Part shown: positions 1-12,750 of the stretch, in pieces
How the letters are laid out: each line of letters opens with the position of its first letter
Position numbering within the stretch: the stretch's first letter is position 1
NCBI RefSeq assembly: GCF_028389875.1
Contig: NC_084687.1
Location: 2,382,611-2,446,610 of the forward strand
From: Rhea pennata
Taxonomy: Eukaryota; Chordata; Aves; Rheiformes; Rheidae
Reading direction: 5' to 3'
DNA length: 64,000 nt
Program-made: the position numbers and the translations under genes
Notes under the pieces: generated by a model
Database searches by the model: none
What the model saw: only the letters and a program-made list of their open reading frames with translations
What the model was told of the DNA's origin: nothing

Positions 1-69
1 ACAGCAGTAAGAGGATTAGATCAGCATTACTACTGCCTAAAATCTTAGCCCCAGACTGCTTAAATAGTA

Positions 70-75
70 TTTATT
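70..75 (-). terminator. Candidate LRIF1 polyadenylation signal
   Basis: TTTATT on the plus strand reads AATAAA on the minus strand, about 470 bases past the LRIF1 stop. The stretch between (76-542) is AT-rich and looks like 3' UTR. Inferred from position and motif only. Confidence 0.45.
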
Positions 76-542
76 AAACACAGACAAATGACTTTTTATG
101 ACAATTAATTTTGACAGTTTTCAGTAATTCACAAAAGTTGTCATGCACTATAAAACATTAGCAAAACAAAAAAATATCTATAATTGGGGTTTTCAATTTA
201 CATTCAGTTTCTAAGAGATAGGCCATGAAATTCCACAGTGGGAAAATTTATTTTCTAGGACTAATACAGAAACCTCTCAATTCAAAATATAGAGAATACA
301 CTAATAAAAGCGCTTATCTTCTGCAATCTTTGAGAAAAAGATGTTCCAAAAGCAGAATTCTAGACAATTCAGTTCTTGTATTCCTGGTCTCTAGGAGGAA
401 ACTTTTACTTTCCTAAATACACACATGTTGTAATCTCATTAAAGATCCTCCATCTACCAGAAAAGTTATTTTAAGCATAGAATTTCTTCTGACAGTCACT
501 GAAATGAAAGTGAATATGGTGCAGATAACCAGCTTCAGTATT

Positions 543-3500
543 TCAGGTTTGCTGCATCTTTCTGCGCATCTCTTCTAGTGCTGCTTCTCGCTCTCTTAAA
601 AGCTGTTTAAGTCGTTTTATTTTTTCATCCCTGATTGTCTCATCCAAGTCTGGGGGAGTCAAAGGGAACACATCGTCTCTGAAGGAACCTTCAATAAGTG
701 AAGCATCACTTTCGCAAGACACTAAAACTGGAATATTTGAGTCTGTAACATCAGTATTTTGAGAGCAAGGGTCTTGCTCAGAGTCCCTCCCTGGAGGGGA
801 TATAACACAGTCTGTGGAAATACTCTCCTGTGACAGGACTGGTGGAGGCGAAACACTTTTAAGTCCTACAGAACCTGGGCTGGTGTTTTCTGAACTTGGA
901 CTTGTGGTTGATTTGACTGATGTTTTCCTTCTTTTCCCACTGTCTGACAGTGGTGAGGATTTCATTTTTCTTTTCTTAGACAAGTCCTCTTCTAGATCCA
1001 CAATTATCTGTACAGTCAAGAAACACATATAAACATGCTTTTGTTAAACTGAGCATCCTTCTACATTACATCACAGTACATTAAAACACACAATGCCAGT
1101 TATTTGTTGCAAGCTTTTAGAACTACTGTTGTGGAGGTACTTTCCTTTAACAGTTTTAGCAAATACACTTCTACATTCAGGAACTTCTACTAGCAAAAAC
1201 TCCCAGGTTTACAATTCCAGAGCATTAAATTCCTTCCCTAGTCAACAGTCTACTTCTGCCTCTTCTGTGCATAACTATCATCTCCTACTATTGCTTAATT
1301 TCTTTAACTGGAGTGTAAAAGAAAATGTTTTGCCTATCAAGGATATCTAACTTGATGAGAAGACTCAAAATCTAGAAGAAATCTTCATGTTCACATGAAG
1401 AAAAAAAAGGCTTTGAACATCAGAGATACTGCCCACTACCAGATTGCATACATTTTAAATAACAAAAAAGATGAAAGGAAATGCACTTTACTAAGAACAG
1501 TAGATTTGTTCAAAGTAGGGCTTTTAATAACACAGAATTATTAAAACTTGAGAAAGCCTTTGACAGGGTAGAGTATTTAGAGGAAAATTTAGAGCACTGT
1601 GGAGCTGAGTAGAACCACTGCAGATGGATAAAATCACTTCAAATGCATTAAGATGGAAATCCTTATATCAAGGGAACCTTTTGAAAAGCACCCTTAAAAC
1701 ACTCAGGAAAACCTCAGTGACAACAGATTAAGTTTATAAAGACATTTGTAACTCTAAAGATGTAGACAGAGACAAAATTCTATTTCCTCCAATAAAAACA
1801 CACCTGACGAAGTGGGTGCCTCGCTTTGGAAGTCAGCCACACCTAGCCATCTGAGTGACCGAAGAGCCTTGAAATAATAGCACATGCCTGACTTCAAACT
1901 CTCCTCTGCTCGAAGGCAAAGCTTTACAAGAATTAATTATTCATATAGCCATTGCACTACTGAATACAAACAACTGTTTGCAAAAGGCTAAAGGTAGATA
2001 AGGTATTGTACCCTAGAATAGAGGTACAGTTTCTATTTCAATAAAGGCTATGACTAGTTCAGCCACTAGCAGAGGGTCTAGTCTTCAGAGCAACTTCTTC
2101 AGAGTTTTCTGAACGTCCTTCAGCTGAAAGCAAAAAAGGGGAGAAAAATTCTCAGAGGGTACTGAACTCCTATTGAAACTACTCTGAGCTCTGTTGTAGA
2201 ACACAAGTTCCAGGGACAATTCTCACAGGGGCCATGACAATTACTAGCTTTCCTGATAAATCCAAGGGGTGGGAAAGTTCAGAATAAACATACAGCTCTG
2301 TTCCACCTATACATATGCTACTCTAAATGCGTTGCAGAACACTTGTTTTATGACTGAAATTTCAAGATACCTTTTCCTCTTTAACACATTCCTGATGTTG
2401 ATTTGTTATTTCCGTATCTAACGACGATGAACTGCAAGAATCATTTCTCCTTTTCAAGCTATTACTGGAACATGCTCTTTCTTCTGATATCTCACAGGAG
2501 GTCCTTAAGGGTATTCTCTTAAGGTATACTCTCTCCTCCTTAGAGAGGCCAAATTTTTTCCTTAATTCCACATATTGTTTCCAATGCGGCTTCTCTTGGT
2601 GTTTGATTTGAATAACCTTTCCTGGTGATTCCATCTTCTCACACTGGATCTGAAATATATGAACAATGAGAGAGCCCATCAATCTCTCTGTCTCTCTCTC
2701 CGTGTATCTATCTCAAGTTATTAAAAAACAACAAACCTTCCAACAGTGTTTTTGTCATTTTCCAAGAGTTATATTTAACATGTAAGTCAAGCCTGAGAAA
2801 TTACATACATAGAATCATAGATTTAACATCGGTACTAGCCATTTAAACTCCAATTATATCCAGAAAATATACAATCAACTGGTAAACTATGGAAGTAAAA
2901 CAGGCAAGGGAATCACTTATCCTAAAGCTTCCAAGTAACAAAGATGATGAAAGATCAGAGATAATGTTCTTTAATATCACTTTCAGACTGTTGGAAATAT
3001 TCCATATTTGCATTGTAGTTGATAATATTAACATAGCACAATTGTATCTAACTTCACTGTAACCTGAACTACATCTAATCTTCAAGGCCAGTCACCTATC
3101 AGTACGTCTAGCACCCATGCACTTCCAAGTCTATGTACTGAAGAAGGAAAATAAGCAGCAAGTGTCTGACACACTATTTTCACAGAGATTAAAGCAAATT
3201 AGAATGCTAACACTGGGTACTACAAAGCACAAAAAAAAAGTCTGTTTGAGCCATGTTTCAGATGAGGAACAGCAGAAATGACTGAAATGTCTAAAATGAT
3301 CACAAATATGCTTAGCTGACAGTTTTCTTCTGCCAGGTCAAACATAAGTATAAACTATCTTCAGAGCAATTTTTCATCTGGACATGAAGTCATCCTGGCC
3401 TCCTGAGCTACTGAAAACCTGACCTACCTCATAAGTATAAAGTTTGTGGAATGCGAAATCAAGGATTTTCTAGGTATTTTCTAGATCACAATTTAAAAAG

Positions 3501-5687
3501 TATGTAGGCAGCATAAAGGTGGAAACAACTGTTGCCATTAAAGCTCTCAAGAATTTCTTCTACCTGACATCAAACCATGAGAAAAGGCGGTGGCTCTCTC
3601 CTCATCATAGTACGAAAGGAAGGAAATGCAACTCCTGCTTTTGTTTCTCTCACCTACCGGAAAGAAAAGCTGACTCAGTGTAACACTGCTGTTTGTCTCA
3701 GCCTGACAAACCCTGCTCTTCCGCCTTGCTCTCTCTTACTTAGCTGCAAAATCCTTTATGTTATTTCATCACACCTGCACCACAGTCAACACTTGCTCTG
3801 CTGCAAGAATGTGGCAACACATTAGAGACCAACAGCATTAGATAACCACCAGAGCTCAAAAGAATGAACAACTTCCCTACACTTCCTCACAGGATATATT
3901 ATGAATAGCATGGGGAAAAACAAATAGTCTTCTCCTTGCCTTTTTCTTTTCTTTTGTGTGTGTTCTCATTTGCAGAGCACAATTTTATCGAATAAAAATC
4001 TTTCCATTTTTTCCAAGCAAGAACCAAACTTTAGACCATTATTTTTGATGTCAGGAGATCTGGTTAAAAAAAAAAAAAAATCTGTGAACTTAATGATAGC
4101 CATTTTATTCAACTAGAAACAGGAATGTAAAGCAACTTTGCATAGATGAGGGTTGGCACATTTTACTGGAGGGAGTTACCTTTTGCCAGTCTTCACTGAA
4201 AGCACACTCTTGTTTACACTGTGGTAAAGCAACAGTTGCTGCTTTGGGAGAATCACTCTTCTCCTTGTCATTTTGGCATACATTTTCCTGTGTCCCTACT
4301 TCTGTAATAAGGGTCACTCCACTTGAAATGCTCTTGGTGATGGGCAAACTCTTTCCCTGGTTTACAGTGGAATTCTGCTGATCAACACTTGGAGTCACCA
4401 GAATTGCAGATGTAGACTTTAAGTCTTTTCTTAAGCCAGCTGGTGAAGCAAGTTCTGAGTTTATACATGTTTTCGGATCTTTCTGAGACAGCAACATTCC
4501 TTTGTTTTTTGAGAATACCAGATTCACCACTTTACTGGTTATTTTAGTGACTGCATTAGAATCAATTAGTTTGGACGTCTCCTTTTTAAGTGAAATATCA
4601 GAAGAGGAAGATGCTTGCTTGTCGGCTTGGTCTGACAGAACATCAGAGCCTCTTTTGGTCAACAAATAGACTTTCCCGTTGTACATGACCAGAGCGTTAT
4701 CTTTAATAGGGGTGATTTTTGTTTGACTTCCACCAGAGTTATTGGAACAGAGTGGTAAAATATTTGCAGAGTTAACTTCTACATTCTTCATATCTGCCAA
4801 AGTTTTCAAGATCTTGGAAGCCATATTATTTGATGACTTTACAGGAATAAGGCAAGGCGCTGACGACTGTGAACGTGATTGCACAATCCATTTCATTGGA
4901 GTTTGTGGGTGCTGCTGACCATCAGGTGTCACTGCCTCCAGAGGGGAACTACTTGCCTTTTGTGCAGCTGTCATTATTAATGGTTTTGAAACTTCTGTGG
5001 CAGGTTTTGGGCAAATGGTTTGAAGACGCCTGGGAAGTACTGTTTTCACTGTGTTCACTGGCGACACATAAATAACAGTTGGCATTTTTGTACTGTCAGC
5101 TCCTCCAGATGCATTTGTTGCTGCAGCTGCAAGTATTTTTTGCTGTATTGCAGGAGGTAAAGAAGAAGCTGGAACAGATTTCACTTCTGCATCAGCTGGT
5201 ATCTGGAGGTGGTGGCCAGAGGGCAGTACTGGAGATTTTACAGTCACTGGAAGACTTTTTGTGTTTACCAACATGTATGCAGTGTTACTCTGGTTAGATG
5301 AACTTGTTACAGCAATGCTCTCCAAAGACAGTCTATCAACTGAAACACAACTGCCCTGGATGTTAGCAGCTGATTTTGTAGTTAAACTTTCTTTTTCAGA
5401 AATTGCTCTAATACTTTCCTGTGTGTCTAATGTCCTTGCAAGAATAATCTTTCCAGGATTAGCAGACTGAAAAACAGGTATCTTAACAGATGAAGGTGTA
5501 GTAGTACTGGGAAGTTGTGTCTTAAAAGTAAGATGAACTGGACTAGAAATATTCGCTTTAGGATTATTTGGCATGGCTGAAGACTGAACTATCGGCACAA
5601 AACTTCCTGAAGATTTAGAAATTGGAAGTAATTTCAGAAGGTTTTTTCCATCTGGTCCCGTCGTCTGAACTACTCGGTACATACAGC
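543..5687 (-). CDS. LRIF1: LRIF1, ligand-dependent nuclear receptor-interacting factor 1 (three of about four coding exons)
   Basis: Nuclear cofactor; the family binds retinoic-acid receptor and HP1/SMCHD1 heterochromatin. Three coding exons on the minus strand close in phase: 5687-4180 (2 nt plus 502 codons), 2649-2371 (93 codons) and 1007-543 (154 codons plus stop), about 749 residues. Human LRIF1 is about 769. Recognised by the GCMY..VVQT..DGKNL start of the large exon, the block [20 protein letters not shown], the [14 protein letters not shown] segment in the middle exon and the C-terminal [19 protein letters not shown] helix, a likely coiled coil. The large exon is serine/threonine-rich and probably disordered. 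Its acceptor is preceded by a long pyrimidine tract (about 5700-5740 on the complement). The first coding exon, expected to hold the start codon and end in phase 1, was not found; it should lie between 5.7 kb and the CpG island near 12 kb. A polyadenylation signal lies at 70-75. Confidence 0.93.
1008..2370 (-). other. LRIF1 last intron
   Basis: Intron between the 93-codon and final coding exons, with a GTATC donor and a TGTACAG acceptor read on the minus strand. AT-rich. I see no gene, RNA or clear repeat in it. Confidence 0.8.
2650..4179 (-). other. LRIF1 intron after the large exon
   Basis: Intron from donor GTAACT beside 4180 to acceptor TTTCAG beside 2649. It contains short A-runs (near 3228 and 4066) and a 13-base TAGAATCATAGAT-like string near 2810-2822 that could be a CR1 tail but is too short to call. 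Nothing else supported. Confidence 0.75.
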
Positions 5688-8600
5688 CTGCAATGCTTAA
5701 CAAAACAAAGAAAAGAGAAAAAGAAAAAGAAAAAGAAAGATAGCATAAGTGAACACAGCACAGATATTTTAATTGAAGTGCATCAGTGAATTGTATACCC
5801 AGTGCTGCTACGTCTTAGAAGCATATTAACTAGTGAAAAATGCCAGCTCTAATCTTCAGGAACTTCACTGGCAAAAATCATACTGAGTTACTTACTGTAT
5901 GCTTTGAATTAGCATTTAAAATGTCATCAGTATTATCTGAAAACAATATCCAACTATTATATCACAGACTAGCAAGGAATGGCATCCTTCTCAGATAAAA
6001 AAAATAATTTAAAAGACCCCCAAAACACCTTAAATTATCATCCTCTGCTACTTACAGGGCCTTTCTTTCTGAAATGGAAAATAGTTCATTATCTCTAGAT
6101 TTCACAGACAAGCTGCATTTTTTGCTTTCCCATCTCCCTGCTACAATACTACAACTTAGTGCTAAGAAGTATGAATTTTAGAGAAGCTTTAGGAAAACAC
6201 CAGCAGATTAGTTGCATGGCAAAGATGAAAGCAGAAATTACTTCAGATATACACAGAAAAGGAAGTTAAATGCAGAATACATTTACCTTGTGGAATGAGA
6301 TATAGGGTGACCAACTCAATGCCTACACCTCACCTACTCACTCACTTCTTAGGCAGATACAGATTATGAAGGTTGTCTTCAAAGAGATGGCACAAACAGC
6401 AAGTGTGATCAAGGTACAAGTGAAAATTCTAAAGAATTTGAGAACAGAAGTCAAACTCTAACAAGTAGATGGCTTCAGTGAAACAGCACCAGTAAAATTT
6501 GAAGAATAAATACAGATTTTTTGCATGTGAAGATTAAAAACTCAAAACAGCAAAACAGACAGATACAATTCTGTCAATCCAAAAGTTAGTTTTGACCATT
6601 TCAAATGCCAAGATAAAAATGACAAAAGACCTTTCAAATCCACTGTGAGAATCTTTCCTGCTTCAAGTGAGTTTGCCTGAAAGGAGGCATCTTCCCCAAA
6701 AAACTCTTGGATTTTCAGCAGAATAATCTAATGCCCAAAACACTGCAGAAGTGTCACAGCAGCTTGAGAGATATAAGAACAAAATGAGGTTTCTCTCACC
6801 AGAAGAGAAGAGACACAATGAACTGGAAGTAGGTTTCACTGTCTTGATGTCAGATCCAGAATGATTAAAATGCAAAGCTGCCAGTTCCATTTTCAGTCAC
6901 CAAGAGCATTTTAGCTCTGTCCTATTGGTATTCTAAATCAATAAATGTATCGAACAAGGACCTGAGATTATTTCCAAACCCTAGTCCAGATGAAGACAAT
7001 ACTGAGATCTGTTTACTCTCAAGTACTTTTGAAACACTGGCATTTTTTTCTGGCAGCATAGTAACAGTTAAGGTTTCCAACTCAGCATGGAACAGTGTGA
7101 ATAGAAGACACCATTCATGAGTTCAAGCGTTGCATCTGCTCAAGAAGTCAGTCAAGATATTGTCTTTTCCCAGCAAATGAGAAGCCACAAGGGTGCTCTT
7201 CACTCCCAGAGCAGGACAGCTCTTGCTACAGTTTGAGGGGCCAGGTTCCCTTAGGTGGCTGATACACATAACCATGCTATTGTCTGTCTAAAACATGGAA
7301 GGCTTTAGACACGCAGAGCTTTCCTTGCTGCAGCCTTATAATTCCTGTATCCAATGCTTTGGTACAAAGCCTCGTTTCTAGGCATATGGCATATCAAAGC
7401 AGACACTTCCGTGACCTACTTGTGCAGTAGGCAGGAAAATCTGCGATACTTTTGTTTCAAAAATAACGATGTACTGAAACTGAAAGACATGGGCAGTACA
7501 CCACATAGCCCTTGTAGAAGCAGTCATCGGTGGTTTTTGTAGAATTGTTTTGTAGATTTGTTTGAAATCAAAAATGATACTTGAGAAAGACTAGTGCTGG
7601 GGGTAATTACTTCGTCTAAATATTTCTGTGTAAACAAAAAGCAGCAGTTAGAAATATCTGAATGTGTGAACAGAAAAGGCTCACTTTTGGAGCCACTAAA
7701 CCTCCTAGCACTACTGAAAATGCAAACTTGGAAAGATCAGCAGTGAGCTCTTGGACAGTAATTTGCATCTGTATCTTTTTATGCTCTGAATCTTTGAATG
7801 CTTCTCCCATAACCTCATGATGTACATTTTCTACCCTTCTTCTCTTTTAGATATAAGAACTAATTTTCTGAAGGAGAATTCAGATGTAAATTTTCAACAA
7901 GCTCTGCAGACATGGAAGTGCTGAATCTCTACAGCCTTCTTGATTCCCAAAGAGCAAACAGGCATTTAAACTCCACTCAGAGTAGCTAGCACTACAAAGA
8001 AGTATCAAAGGGCAAAAGAAATCTTTCAACAGTCATGCTACTTCATCTGTCAGAGCAAGGGGATATGTACTTTTGGGGGGAGAAGGAGGCATGTAAAATT
8101 TAGCAGCTGGGGGAAGAAAGGAAGGGGAGAAGAGAGCGAGAGAGCGAGAGAGCGAGAGAGCGAGAGAGCGAGAGAGCGAGAGAGCGAGAGAGCGAGAGAG
8201 CGAGAGAGCGAGAGAGCGAGAGAGCGAGAGAGCGAGAGAGCGAGAGAGCGAGAGAGCGAGAGAGCGAGAGAGCGAGAGAGCGAGAGAGCGAGAGAGCGAG
8301 AGAGCGAGAGAGCGAGAGAGCGAGAGAGCGCACGATTTACGTAAATACTTTCTTCAGAGGCAAAGCCAGTGTCTGGTGCTCACCCCAACTCTTTTCATTT
8401 CTGCCTTTCATCAGTGTACACCTCCCTTTTAATGGTACTTTCAAAACTGTTTTTGAGGCTGTGCTAAGAACAGCATCTTTTAAGTCATCTGGCTTGGAAA
8501 AAAACCTCCCCTAGAAGTCCACAGATTGTCTGAACTCCAAACTCATTTTACTTCTCATGATTACAGAAGACAACTGTAGCTTTCATTTTCACATTCTATG

Positions 8601-11430
8601 CAAAAGAGTAGGAAACCCAAAATTTACAGTTTTCTAGACAATAACATTCTTTTACTTGCAACAAATTCTTTAACAGGTACTTACAGGATTGTAGAAATAC
8701 AAAAAGCTAAAAGATAGAAAAGAAGGAAGGAAAGGAAATATTCAGGTGAGATATTGAGAGGTCTTGTTTATACATATCTACCTCAAACATCTAGAAAACA
8801 GGAAAGAAAGAAGACATTGTCAAAGACTTTAGATGCTTTTGTTATTTCAGATACAGGTTGAGAATGCTTCAACAGGTATTTATCTTGTGTCACTACAGAC
8901 CTCTCCAGGTGATGCAAGAAAATAAGCAGGACTGACATTCCATATTATCAACATGAAATACAGCACTTCCACCCTTCTTTAGGCATTTCTGAGTGATGAA
9001 GAAGAGAGCAAAAAGCTATTTTTCTCCACTCAAGAGGCCATTTTTTTTTCTTCAAAAGAGTATGTTTTAAGAATTCCTCAAGCAGAGTGAAAAATCTTTC
9101 CATCAGTTTCCCTCCCTCAGGAGTGTGAGATTAATTTATTTTATATGAGGCTAATCTCTTTTCCAAAAGAATTATTAATAGGAAACCCAAAAATTGTGCA
9201 GAGATTAGCAACTCCAATACTGTTAAAGTAACGTAAGAACAAACAGAAGGCTGGTCCCAGCTTTTACTTGTATGTCATAGTATTTCAGATTATTTAGTAA
9301 TCCTCTTGTCAAAAAAAAGTACTTTTTCATAATTATTGAATTAGTTTTCTTTCTCCTCTTCATCCTCCTTCCCTTTCCTATTCCCAGAATAAAAGGAAGA
9401 GGGTTTTATACAACTTTTCTTTCTTCTAATAAGCTCTCCCAAATGTTACTTAAACACACTTAGCAAACTTTCAATTATCACAGTATCATGATACTTTAGC
9501 ATTGCTCAGGGTCTGAGTATATGGTAGAACCTTAAAGAAAACTTGAGGATAATAAACTCCTGGAAGAAAAAGAGGAATAGAGTGGTCAAAATTCTCCTCT
9601 AATGCCATCATATCGACTATCACATTAGTTGGTTTTCTTTTTTTAAAAGATGTGGTTTTGTGATATTCACAGAGGGACCAACAACTAGAGGACATTTTTC
9701 TTGAACAAAAAAGTCAGACTTGCTTTTGCTAGACAGTTGGCATAACAGTATTGAAAGCTTCCTACTCAAAAATGGGAGTGGCACTAAGCAACCTACAAAA
9801 GTAGAGAGAACAGAAGGCTACAGAAATTAAGAATACATTTTTAATTTATTTTTTTAAAACAAGTCTGAATAAATAAAAAGAACAGCCCAAGTTTCCCCCA
9901 ACTGGATCAAAATTCCCATTTGCTTCACTCACACAATCAGACACACCAATTTCAATGTTGCCTGAAGGTCCCATTCTATGTTGTTTGCTACTCTTATTGA
10001 AAAGTAATCTCAAAGAGCAGAATGCCAAATATCTAAAAATTAATCTTAGGTCCTTAATTTTTGCCATACTGATGTATTTAATGGGCATTAACAAAAATAG
10101 CTTTGGAATATTTAAAATAAATAAAAATTCTTCAAATCCATTGCCAACCACCAAGGCATCCCAACGCATTACTGAAGTAGATATCAAGAGCTTGGCTAAT
10201 GCAAGAGCCATCTAAAAATATGAGTGGAGATCAAAAACGAACAAACAAAAAAAAAAACAGAAACACTTGCTTAAGTTTCCATTATACATCAAAACTGAAA
10301 GAAGAAATACTCTCCTGCAGCAGTGCCAAGCTGCGTCTTAGTCTGCCTTTACTTCCAACTAATTGGAGTCAACTTTCATCTTCTACAAATAAACCAAAGA
10401 GGGACAATCAAGCCACTACAAACTCCAGAAAATCAACCTCCTTCATTTTAATGGATAAAGTTGAATCCCAGAAGTGGCAAATTAACAATGATTATAAATT
10501 GGAAGCATATACCAAGGAACAAAGTAAAATAAATGGATTGGAGTCCTTACTCATTTAACATGGCCACATTTTATCCATGTATTAACTGAATATTATGACA
10601 AAAATAGTTCTGTTATTATTATGTGAATGAAATCTAGAAACTGATGTTGAGCTTGCATAAGCAGCTATTAAAGTTAGGAATCTCATCCAGAATTTAGGTT
10701 CAGAACGTTCCTAAGGACATAACATTTGATTATAATGCATAGCTTTCACAGACAGCAGAAGTAACATTTTGTTCTTGGCAATATTTCTGTATGAAAACCT
10801 TTTCATACATTGTGGAGCATTTCTTGTAACACGGATAATTATTCTGGGACTTGCTAATTGCCAGGAGACAGGCTATGTGCTATATACTACAGCTATACCA
10901 ATCGAAGAGCAGGTCTTCTTTCAGCAACAACATTTTTAGCAAATTGCACAGAAGGTCAAGATAAAGTAAACTACAATCTCACAGCCACAACAACCTTTTG
11001 AGCTGCTATTTAGCACTGAGTGGCTAACCAGAAACTCTTAGGCAAATAGATGCACCAGCAGAAAACTCCAGAGAGACTGCAAAACCCATTTGAAGCCAAG
11101 TAGCTACTCAAGCGATCAGCCCATCTGAGCTATGCTGCCAATTTAAGCATTTCCAGGAAGGCAGAGTCTCAGGCTGCTTAGAAAATTCTCAATTTCCTTC
11201 GTACAATTGGATTCAAGTATCATCCAGCAAGCACCAAGAGTCTTAAGGTTACAGCTTTATGTTACAGCTCAATTAACACTGTAAAACCATGCTACCACTG
11301 AAAGGTGTTAGCCCCGTAAGTCTCCCATCCCCGGCACAAGCCTCAGCACACTGTCAGTCCCCCAAACTCCCCCAAAACACAACACTAACAGCAAAAGAAG
11401 GAGCAACAATATGGCAGCTCAGTGAGCTGA
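5688..11430 (-). other. Probable LRIF1 first intron
   Basis: AT-rich stretch between the large LRIF1 exon and the CpG island. No exon with a recognisable LRIF1 start was found in it. Apart from the 8-base satellite at 8131-8330 and a purine-rich tract at 5705-5740, I see no gene or repeat I can name. That it is one intron is inferred from the known exon order of the family. Confidence 0.5.
8131..8330. repeat. Perfect (AGAGAGCG)x25 short tandem repeat
   Basis: The 8-base unit AGAGAGCG repeats without a visible error for exactly 200 bases (25 copies), flanked by a GGGAGAAG-type purine run. One strand is wholly purine except for one C per unit. Such uniformity implies recent expansion or ongoing slippage, so length will probably vary between individuals. 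The apparent Arg-Ser-Leu-Ala-Leu reading frame across it is a by-product. Confidence 0.98.
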
Positions 11431-11449
11431 ATCAGCCTACCATGCACCG

Positions 11450-12750
11450 GACAAACACAACACTCAGGTGCGAAGAGCAGGAGAAGCGCAAAGGCAGTGG
11501 GATGAGCGCACGAGGGGCTGGATCATCGCCTGGCAGGATCGCGCTCTCAGGTCGTTTCACCAGTGCCCCAGCTCGAGCCCTCCGAGCCAGGGCCAGAGGC
11601 GAGACGAGGAGACGCCCCGGCGCATGGCACCACGGCACGAGGGCCTCGACGCGACGCTGCCGGCAGGCCCGCGGCGCGCTGCTCCCTCTCCGTCTCCCGC
11701 TCCGCCGGGGCGCCCTCACGGACGGGAAGGCGAAACCCGCCCCCCGCCCAACCCGGGAAAAGCAGCGGGGCGGCGGCGGCGAGGCGCGTGGCAGGGCCGG
11801 GCCGCGGGCGCGACGGCGGTGCCGTACCTGGGCGCGTCTCTCCCCGCTTAGCCGGGCCTGGCTCTGCTACGCGCTCAGGGAGAGGGCGGCAGCAGGGCGC
11901 GGGGGCTCCAGGCCGCCGCCGCCGCCGCCGCCAGCCGCGCCCCGGGCGGGCGGGGCGGGGCGGAGCGGAGCAGGGCAGGGCGGCGCCGGGCCGCGCCGCG
12001 CCGCGCCGAGGGCCCGCGGCCCGGTACTCACAACTGCGCGGCGCTGCCCGGCCGCTCCTCTCGGCTCCGCGGGGCCCCCAGCGGGCGGCGGGACATGGCG
12101 GGCGGGGGGGGGGGGGAGGGGGCAGGGGAGCCGCCGCGAGGGGCGCGAGCGCGAACAACGGCCGGGGCGCGGCGGCCGCGTCACTTCCGCCTCACCCCAC
12201 CCTCTCCCCTCCCACCCCCGCCCCGCCCCGCGGCCACTGCGGCTCCCTTCCTTCCTTCCTGCCGCCGCCGCGCGGAGGGAAAGGCCCGCGCCCGCCGCCA
12301 ATCGGCAGCCACTTCCGCCCCACCCACTTCCGGGGGAGGGAGCAGGAGCGCGCGACTGTAAATGGCGGAGCTAGCTACTGCAGCGCTTCCGGCCGCCCCC
12401 GGAAGTAGTTCCTACTGGCGAGAGACTGCTTCCGGTGCATCCGCTTTGGCCCTGGAAATGGCGCTGCTCCTCGCGGCGGAGGCGCGCACGTGGCCCAGCG
12501 CTGGGGACGGGCCTCGAGGCCGCCCCGGCCGCCACTGAGGGCAGAGGCGGGCGCTCGGCCCCGTCCCCGCAGGAGGCCGAGCTCCCATACCTGCTTGACC
12601 TCACGCGTTGCCCCGGCCACGCTCGCTGCTCCGCCAGACCTTGCCGGCCCCCATCTGCCTGGCCTTCCTCAGAGCCCTGCACCGGGCCGGGCCGCGCCGC
12701 CATCGCCCGCGCCGCCATCGCCCGCAGCACGGCTGCTCAACGTTACGAGG
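11450..12750. promoter_or_regulatory. CpG-island promoter, presumed for LRIF1
   Basis: Very GC- and CpG-rich, TATA-less. Several ETS-type TTCCGG/CCGGAAGT motifs lie at about 12183-12435, and ATGGCGG YY1-type motifs at about 12362 and 12457. Minus-strand donor-like sites occur near 12032 (GTGAGT), 11827 (GTACGG), 12613 (GTGAGG) and 12593 (GTATGG). An ATG in good context at 12096 opens 21 codons ending at the 12032 donor, but this exon would end in phase 2 whereas the large LRIF1 exon needs phase 1. I therefore do not call it coding. Assignment to LRIF1 rests on its being the nearest island upstream. Confidence 0.6.

Noticed and set aside
2805-2845. TAGAATCATAGAT string like a CR1 tail
   Set aside because: Only about 13 bases match and the following sequence does not continue as CR1.
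8100-8333. Repetitive Arg-Ser-Leu-Ala-Leu open frame
   Set aside because: A direct consequence of the 8-base tandem repeat, which has no stop in that frame.
11289-12408. Long arginine/proline/alanine-rich open frames on both strands of the CpG island
   Set aside because: Stops are rare at this GC content. The frames overlap each other and match no family I know.
12362-12540. Plus-strand ATG (MAELATAAL...) as the first exon of a divergent gene
   Set aside because: The ATG is part of a YY1-type ATGGCGG motif, the frame closes after about 58 codons without a fitting donor, and no downstream plus-strand gene is seen.
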